A model generated the notes under the pieces. It saw only the letters and a program-made list of their open reading frames with translations, was not told the DNA's origin and did not search any database. Of a stretch of DNA of 9,780 nt, positions 6,128 to 9,780 are shown in pieces; the first letter of the stretch is position 1; each line of letters begins with the position of its first letter. Source of the DNA: Bacteroidales bacterium (lineage in GTDB: Bacteria; Bacteroidota; Bacteroidia; Bacteroidales; UBA932); NCBI GenBank assembly GCA_017483985.1, contig JAFUUB010000130.1, positions 1 to 9,780 of the forward strand, given 5' to 3'. The position numbers were made by a program, and so were the translations under genes.

Positions 6128-7551
6128 GCCGGGCCCGATTCCTCCACGAACGTTTCCTCTCGCACATGGAATACGCCCCGACGGCGTGCCAGGCGGGACT
6201 GTTGGCGGATATGGCCGATTTCATCACCTCGGACGACGGGGATATCCTGGTCGTCAACGGCTATGCGGGTACGGGAAAGACCACGGCCATCGCTGCCGTC
6301 ATCGCCGCCCTGGGGGAGTATCAGGTTCCCTGTGTCCTGCTGGCTCCGACCGGCCGATCCGCCAAGGTGCTCTCTTCCTACGCCGGCCGTTCGGCATCGA
6401 CCATCCATAAGCATATCTACCGCCAGAAAAGCATGGGAGACGACGGTTTCGGATCCTTTTCCCTGGCGCCGAACAAGGCGAAGGACACGCTGTTCGTGGT
6501 GGATGAGGTCTCGTTGATCGGCATCGAATCCGGTGGCGGGAGTACGAATTTCGGATCGGGCAACCTGCTGGAAGACCTGGTCCGTTTCGTCCGCAGCGGG
6601 GTGGATTGCCGGCTGGTCCTGATCGGGGATGCCGCCCAGTTGCCTCCGATCGGCCTGGACCAGAGCCCGGCCCTCTCCGAAGCGTTCATGGCCGGTTTCG
6701 GCGGCGTGCGTTTTTCCACCCTGACCACGGTCGTCCGTCAGCAGCAGGAATCCGGCATCCTGTGGAATGCCACCCGGCTGCGCGAACGGATCTCCGAGGC
6801 ACCGGAGTCGCTGGCCCTGTCGGAACTGGGCCTCTGCGTGTCCCGTTTTGACGATGTGGTCCGCGTTTCGGGCGGAGAACTGATCGAGACGCTGACGGAT
6901 GCCTATGGGCAGTACGGCGAGGACGAGGTGGTCGTGCTCTGCCGCTCCAACAAGCGGGCGAACCGCTACAATGCCGGGATCCGCGCCCAGGTACAATGGA
7001 AGGAGGAACGGCTGGTACGAGGCGACAAACTGATGATCGTCAAGAACTGCTACCAGTTCGTCGAAGGCATCGAGAGCATGCCCTATATCGCGAACGGCGA
7101 CATTGCCAAACTGGAACGGATCTCTCATTTCGAGGAGCGGTATGGCCTGGAGTTCGCGGATGCGCGCCTTCGTTTCCCGGATTACGGGGATGCGGAGATC
7201 GTGGCGAAGGTCTGCCTGGATACCCTGGAGTCGGAAGCGGCGTCGCTTTCCTATGAACAGTCCAACGGACTGTATCAGGGGGTGAATGCGGACTACGCCC
7301 ATCTGACGACGAAGAAAAAACGCTATGACGCGGTGCGGGAGGACCCCTATTTCAATGCGTTGCAGCTGAAATACGCCAATGCCATCACGTGCCACAAATC
7401 CCAGGGCGGCCAGTGGCGCTGTGTGTTCGTGGATAATCCGTTCTGGATGGACGAGCTGACGCTGGACGACCTGAAGTGGCTGTATACGGCGGTGACCCGT
7501 GGGGTCGAAAAGGTGTTCCTGGTAAATTTCAAGAATGAATGTTTCGATTGA
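6124..7551 (+). CDS. RecD-like superfamily 1 DNA helicase / AAA ATPase
   Basis: This is a 475-residue ATP-dependent helicase of the SF1B RecD/Pif1 type, expected to translocate 5' to 3' on DNA in repair or recombination. Helicase motifs appear in order: Walker A GYAGTGKTT (46-54), motif Ia APTGRSAKVL (74-83), Walker B VVDEVSLIG (125-133), motif III LIGDAAQLPPIG (166-177), a conserved arginine in VVRQQQESG (203-211), the UvrD_C_2-type TCHKSQGGQW (422-431) and motif VI YTAVTRG (454-460). The protein is shorter than RecD2 (over 700 residues) and lacks the long N-terminal region. No recB or recC is nearby, so it is probably a stand-alone helicase as is common in Bacteroidota. The frame is open further upstream inside trkH, but ATG 6124 is chosen because it makes an ATGA overlap with the trkH stop and gives a plausible N terminus; M15 (6166) is an alternative. 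Its K+ transport neighbours do not explain its function. Confidence 0.87.
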   Translation: MSRARFLHERFLSHMEYAPTACQAGLLADMADFITSDDGDILVVNGYAGTGKTTAIAAVIAALGEYQVPCVLLAPTGRSAKVLSSYAGRSASTIHKHIYRQKSMGDDGFGSFSLAPNKAKDTLFVVDEVSLIGIESGGGSTNFGSGNLLEDLVRFVRSGVDCRLVLIGDAAQLPPIGLDQSPALSEAFMAGFGGVRFSTLTTVVRQQQESGILWNATRLRERISEAPESLALSELGLCVSRFDDVVRVSGGELIETLTDAYGQYGEDEVVVLCRSNKRANRYNAGIRAQVQWKEERLVRGDKLMIVKNCYQFVEGIESMPYIANGDIAKLERISHFEERYGLEFADARLRFPDYGDAEIVAKVCLDTLESEAASLSYEQSNGLYQGVNADYAHLTTKKKRYDAVREDPYFNALQLKYANAITCHKSQGGQWRCVFVDNPFWMDELTLDDLKWLYTAVTRGVEKVFLVNFKNECFD

Positions 7552-7552
7552 T

Positions 7553-9616
7553 ATGAAAAAGATTTTGGTTTCCCTCTGTCTCCTGGCGCTGGCCCTGTCG
7601 GCCTCGGCGCAGGTTTTCAATGACGTTCCCGCTGCCTGGAAATGGCTTTCGGACCGGGAGGTGGCTTTTTCGTATGACGGCCGTTTCGCGTCGGAGCGGG
7701 ATTTCGCCGTCGATGCCAAGACCCATTCCCGCCGTCCGGCCCAGGCTCCGGCCAAGTATACCGAATTCCCGATCCGTCCGGAAGGTGCGGTCAACCTGAC
7801 CTATTCGCCGGATTCGACGATGCTGGCGTTTACCCGTTCCAATGACCTGTACGTCGCCGACATCGCAACCGGGAAGGAAACCCGCCTTACGTTTGACGGT
7901 ACGGACCTGATCCTGAACGGATATGCCTCGTGGGTCTACTACGAAGAAATCCTGGGCAGGCCCTCGATGTACCGGGCGTTCTGGTGGTCGCCTGACAGCC
8001 GCAAGATCGGTTTCTACCGGTTTGACAATACGCAGGTCCCCATGTTCCCGATCTACTCTCCGAAAGGACAGGACGGCTCGCTGAACCAGACCCGCTATCC
8101 CAAATGCGGCGAGCCCAATCCCGAAGTCCGGATCGGCATCGTCGACCTGGACCGGCCGTCCGAGATCGTCTGGGCGGACTTCAATGAAAAGGATGACCAG
8201 TATTTCGGTACCCCGTTCTGGGGCGCTGACAGCCAGTCGTTCTTCATCTCCCGCGAACCCCGGACCCAGAATACGCTGGACCTGTACAGCGTGTCCGTCG
8301 CGGACGGTTCCAAGACCCATATCTATCACGAGACCTATAAGACCTGGCTGGACTGGATCGAGGGCATGATCTTCACGGAGAAGGGCCTCTACATGGTCCG
8401 CTCCTTCGAGACCGGCTGGCAGCAGATCTACTTCCTTTCATATGACGGAAAAGTGCTCCGCAGGCTGACCGACGGCCCGAACTGGCGGGTCCAGCTCCTG
8501 CGGGTCGATGAGAAAAAGGGCGATGTGTTCTTCCTGGCCCGGCGGGATGCGACCGTGCGCGGTGCGGTCTATAAAGTGGATAAGAAAGGCGTGATCACGG
8601 CGCTGACGGATCCGGCCTATGATGCGGTTTCCGCCCGCTTCTCCCCGGACGGAAAGCATTTCGTCGCCGCGCTGGGCAATTCCGTGACGCCGACCCGGGT
8701 GCTGCTGTACGAGACCGCCCGGCCGTCGAAACCCTACCTGGTGGCGGATGCCGCCGGTCCGGAATTCAAGGCCTCCGACTATGCCCTTCCGCAGATGATT
8801 ACGCTGACGACCCACGACGGACTCGTCCTGCCGGCTTCGATCGTCTATCCGAAGGATTTCGATCCGTCCCGGAAGTACCCGGTCCACATGGACATCTATG
8901 GCGGACCGGACACCCCGCAGGTTCGGGACAACTGGCGCCGTCCGACGGAGGCCAGCCAGTGGTGGTCGGATCACGGGATCATCCAGATCACGGCGGACTG
9001 CCGGGCCGCCGGTCACAACGGCCGCCTGGGACTGGACCAGATCTACCGGCAGCTGGACCAAGTTGAGGTGGAAGATTTCGTGGAGTGGGCCAAGTGGCTG
9101 CAGAGCCTGCCGTACGTGCGGGCCGACAAGATCGGCGTGGAGGGTTTCTCCTTCGGCGGCACGATGACGGCCCTGCTGGTCATGGACCACAGCGAGCAGT
9201 TCCATTACGGGATCGCCGGCGGCGGCGTGTACGACTGGAGCCTCTATGATACCCACTATACAGAGCGGTTCATGGATACGCCGCAGAACAATCCGGAAGG
9301 ATATGCCCGTACCCGTGCCATCAGCCATGCCGTGAATTACCCGGTCGAGCCTTCCACGGCTGCGCCGGCTTCCGGCTCCGCTGCCGAGGCCGCCCGGGCC
9401 GTGGAACCCGTCATGCTGAGGATCACCCACGGAACGGGCGATGACAACGTCCACTTCCAGAATACCTTGCAGCTGATCGACGAGCTCCAGCGCCATGGCA
9501 AGAAGTTCGAGTTCATGATCTACCCGGACGGCATGCATGGCTACCGCGGGTACCAGGGCGCACATTTCCAGCTGGCCAACCGCGAGTTCTGGCTGAAATA
9601 CCTCCTGTCTGAGTAA
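7553..9616 (+). CDS. S9 family peptidase, dipeptidyl-peptidase IV type, secreted
   Basis: DPP-IV-like enzymes remove di- or tripeptides, often after proline, from peptide N termini in the periplasm. The 687-residue protein starts with a Sec signal peptide (MKKILVSLCLLALALSASAQ, likely cleaved near A19/Q20). The N-terminal beta-propeller spans about 30-400 with repeats of the form YSPDSTMLAFTRSNDLYV and RFSPDGKHFVAAL. SWVYYEEILGR (126-136) is where DPP-IV enzymes carry the paired glutamates that bind the substrate amino terminus. The alpha/beta-hydrolase domain has GGPDTPQV, the nucleophile elbow GFSFGG (S533), HGTGDDNVHF (D630) and YPDGMHGY (H662). The 32-residue D-to-H spacing equals human DPP4. 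An Ala/Pro/Ser-rich insert (597-617) separates S from D. Start 7553 is preferred over an in-frame ATG at 7535 because it begins the signal peptide and follows the helicase stop by 1 nt. Whether it is a dipeptidyl or a prolyl tripeptidyl peptidase is not decidable here. Confidence 0.9.
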   Translation: MKKILVSLCLLALALSASAQVFNDVPAAWKWLSDREVAFSYDGRFASERDFAVDAKTHSRRPAQAPAKYTEFPIRPEGAVNLTYSPDSTMLAFTRSNDLYVADIATGKETRLTFDGTDLILNGYASWVYYEEILGRPSMYRAFWWSPDSRKIGFYRFDNTQVPMFPIYSPKGQDGSLNQTRYPKCGEPNPEVRIGIVDLDRPSEIVWADFNEKDDQYFGTPFWGADSQSFFISREPRTQNTLDLYSVSVADGSKTHIYHETYKTWLDWIEGMIFTEKGLYMVRSFETGWQQIYFLSYDGKVLRRLTDGPNWRVQLLRVDEKKGDVFFLARRDATVRGAVYKVDKKGVITALTDPAYDAVSARFSPDGKHFVAALGNSVTPTRVLLYETARPSKPYLVADAAGPEFKASDYALPQMITLTTHDGLVLPASIVYPKDFDPSRKYPVHMDIYGGPDTPQVRDNWRRPTEASQWWSDHGIIQITADCRAAGHNGRLGLDQIYRQLDQVEVEDFVEWAKWLQSLPYVRADKIGVEGFSFGGTMTALLVMDHSEQFHYGIAGGGVYDWSLYDTHYTERFMDTPQNNPEGYARTRAISHAVNYPVEPSTAAPASGSAAEAARAVEPVMLRITHGTGDDNVHFQNTLQLIDELQRHGKKFEFMIYPDGMHGYRGYQGAHFQLANREFWLKYLLSE

Positions 9617-9630
9617 AATCCTGTCTGAGT
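9603..9630 (+). repeat. 12-bp direct repeat spanning the peptidase stop codon
   Basis: TCCTGTCTGAGT occurs at 9603-9614 and again at 9619-9630, separated by AAAA (16-bp period). The first copy encodes the last codons and the first base of the TAA stop; the second copy is non-coding. It lies 9 nt before the proposed IS left end. It may be a slippage duplication or the scar of an earlier insertion. Confidence 0.85.
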
Positions 9631-9639
9631 TGTGAGTAG

Positions 9640-9780
9640 TGTATTACCCTGAAAAAAGTTGACTGTTAAAAACACAGTTTATGTTTTATTACAGGTCAAC
9701 AAAAGTAGAGCAGTTCTATGATACTGCTATGGATCTTTATTTCAACAAAGGGGTCGGTGCAACGCAAATAGTTCGACAAC
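9640..9780 (+). mobile_element. Left end of an IS3-like insertion sequence (cut by window edge)
   Basis: At 9640 the sequence changes from GC-rich coding DNA to AT-rich DNA. TGTATTACCCTGAAAAAAGT (9640-9659), followed by TGAC, resembles the terminal inverted repeats of IS150-group IS3 elements, which start with TGTA and carry a CCC-A-rich-GTTTGAC pattern. An AT-rich leader with small inverted repeats (ACTGT 9662-9666 with ACAGT 9674-9678; GTTGAC 9658-9663 with GTCAAC 9695-9700) precedes a transposase-like reading frame at 9681. Such leader structure can limit transposase translation from outside transcripts; this is inference. The right end and target duplication are outside the window, so the family call is provisional. 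Confidence 0.6.
9681..9780 (+). CDS. Probable IS transposase / helix-turn-helix protein, N-terminal fragment
   Basis: An ATG at 9681 opens a frame of 33 codons that is still open at the window end. The peptide starts MFYYRSTKVEQFYDTAMDLY and continues FNKGVGATQIVRQ. The pattern of a helix (FYDTAMDLYF), a glycine turn (NKGVGA) and the start of a second helix (TQIVRQ) fits the first part of a helix-turn-helix of the kind found in the OrfA protein of IS elements, where a GVSRTTV-like segment would follow. Codon use is clearly more AT-rich than in the neighbouring genes, which supports acquisition by insertion. It is only 64 nt downstream of the peptidase stop. An unrelated DNA-binding protein cannot be ruled out from 33 residues. 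Confidence 0.6.
   Translation, partial: MFYYRSTKVEQFYDTAMDLYFNKGVGATQIVRQ

Noticed and set aside
7535..7552. Earlier in-frame ATG for the peptidase
   Set aside because: It adds MNVSID before a standard signal peptide and overlaps the helicase; start 7553 gives the expected MKK signal start.
6076..7794. 572-codon minus-strand open frame across the helicase
   Set aside because: Antisense to clear SF1 helicase motifs and to the peptidase signal peptide; no coherent protein features.
8438..9565. 375-codon minus-strand open frame across the peptidase
   Set aside because: Antisense shadow of the DPP-IV-like gene whose catalytic motifs are intact on the plus strand.
9617..9680. Search for an intrinsic terminator after the peptidase gene
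   Set aside because: Only weak 5-6 bp inverted repeats without a GC-rich stem and U-tract; these fit better as part of the IS leader.
9680..9687. TATGTTTT as a -7 box with TTG at 9659-9661
   Set aside because: It matches TAnnTTTG at 7 of 8 positions but overlaps the transposase start codon, so it could not drive that frame.

Overview
The window looks like a piece of a Bacteroidales (Bacteroidota) chromosome, fairly GC-rich within genes. Three things support this: a Bacteroides-type serine palmitoyltransferase, promoter boxes of the Bacteroidota TTTG / TAnnTTTG type in front of two transcription units, and the near absence of Shine-Dalgarno sequences. It also carries a GH109-type lipoprotein and a secreted dipeptidyl-peptidase-IV-family protease, both typical of gut or rumen Bacteroidales. 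Genus cannot be fixed from the sequence alone; Alistipes/Rikenellaceae-like is only a guess from GC content.

Layout. (1) 1-129, minus strand: the first 43 codons of glutaminyl-tRNA synthetase, running off the left edge. (2) 130-273: a 144-bp AT-rich divergent intergenic region with a promoter for the rightward unit, a probable -7 box for glnS and two inverted repeats. (3) 274-3765, plus strand: serine palmitoyltransferase, YicC-family endoribonuclease and a GH109-like NAD-dependent glycosidase lipoprotein, with gaps of 7 and 20 nt, probably one operon. (4) 3766-3824: a short intergenic region with a good Bacteroidota promoter. (5) 3825-9616, plus strand: a two-transmembrane sensor-like protein without a kinase domain, a TrkH-type K+ channel subunit, a RecD-like superfamily 1 helicase and a DPP-IV-family S9 peptidase. 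The first three are joined by 4-nt ATGA overlaps and the last starts 1 nt after the helicase stop. (6) 9617-9780: a 12-bp direct repeat spanning the peptidase stop codon, then an abrupt switch to AT-rich sequence. This looks like the left end of an IS3-like insertion sequence and the first 33 codons of its transposase, and it runs off the right edge.

How the genes fit together. Most are housekeeping or envelope functions: sphingolipid synthesis, RNA turnover, surface glycan processing, K+ uptake, DNA helicase and periplasmic peptide degradation. The least explained item is the 283-residue sensor-like membrane protein translationally coupled to TrkH. It occupies a place where a TrkA-type partner might be expected, and no trkA is seen in the window. 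No CRISPR array, tRNA, rRNA, phage gene or clear intrinsic terminator was found. Every stretch over 300 bases is covered by a gene.
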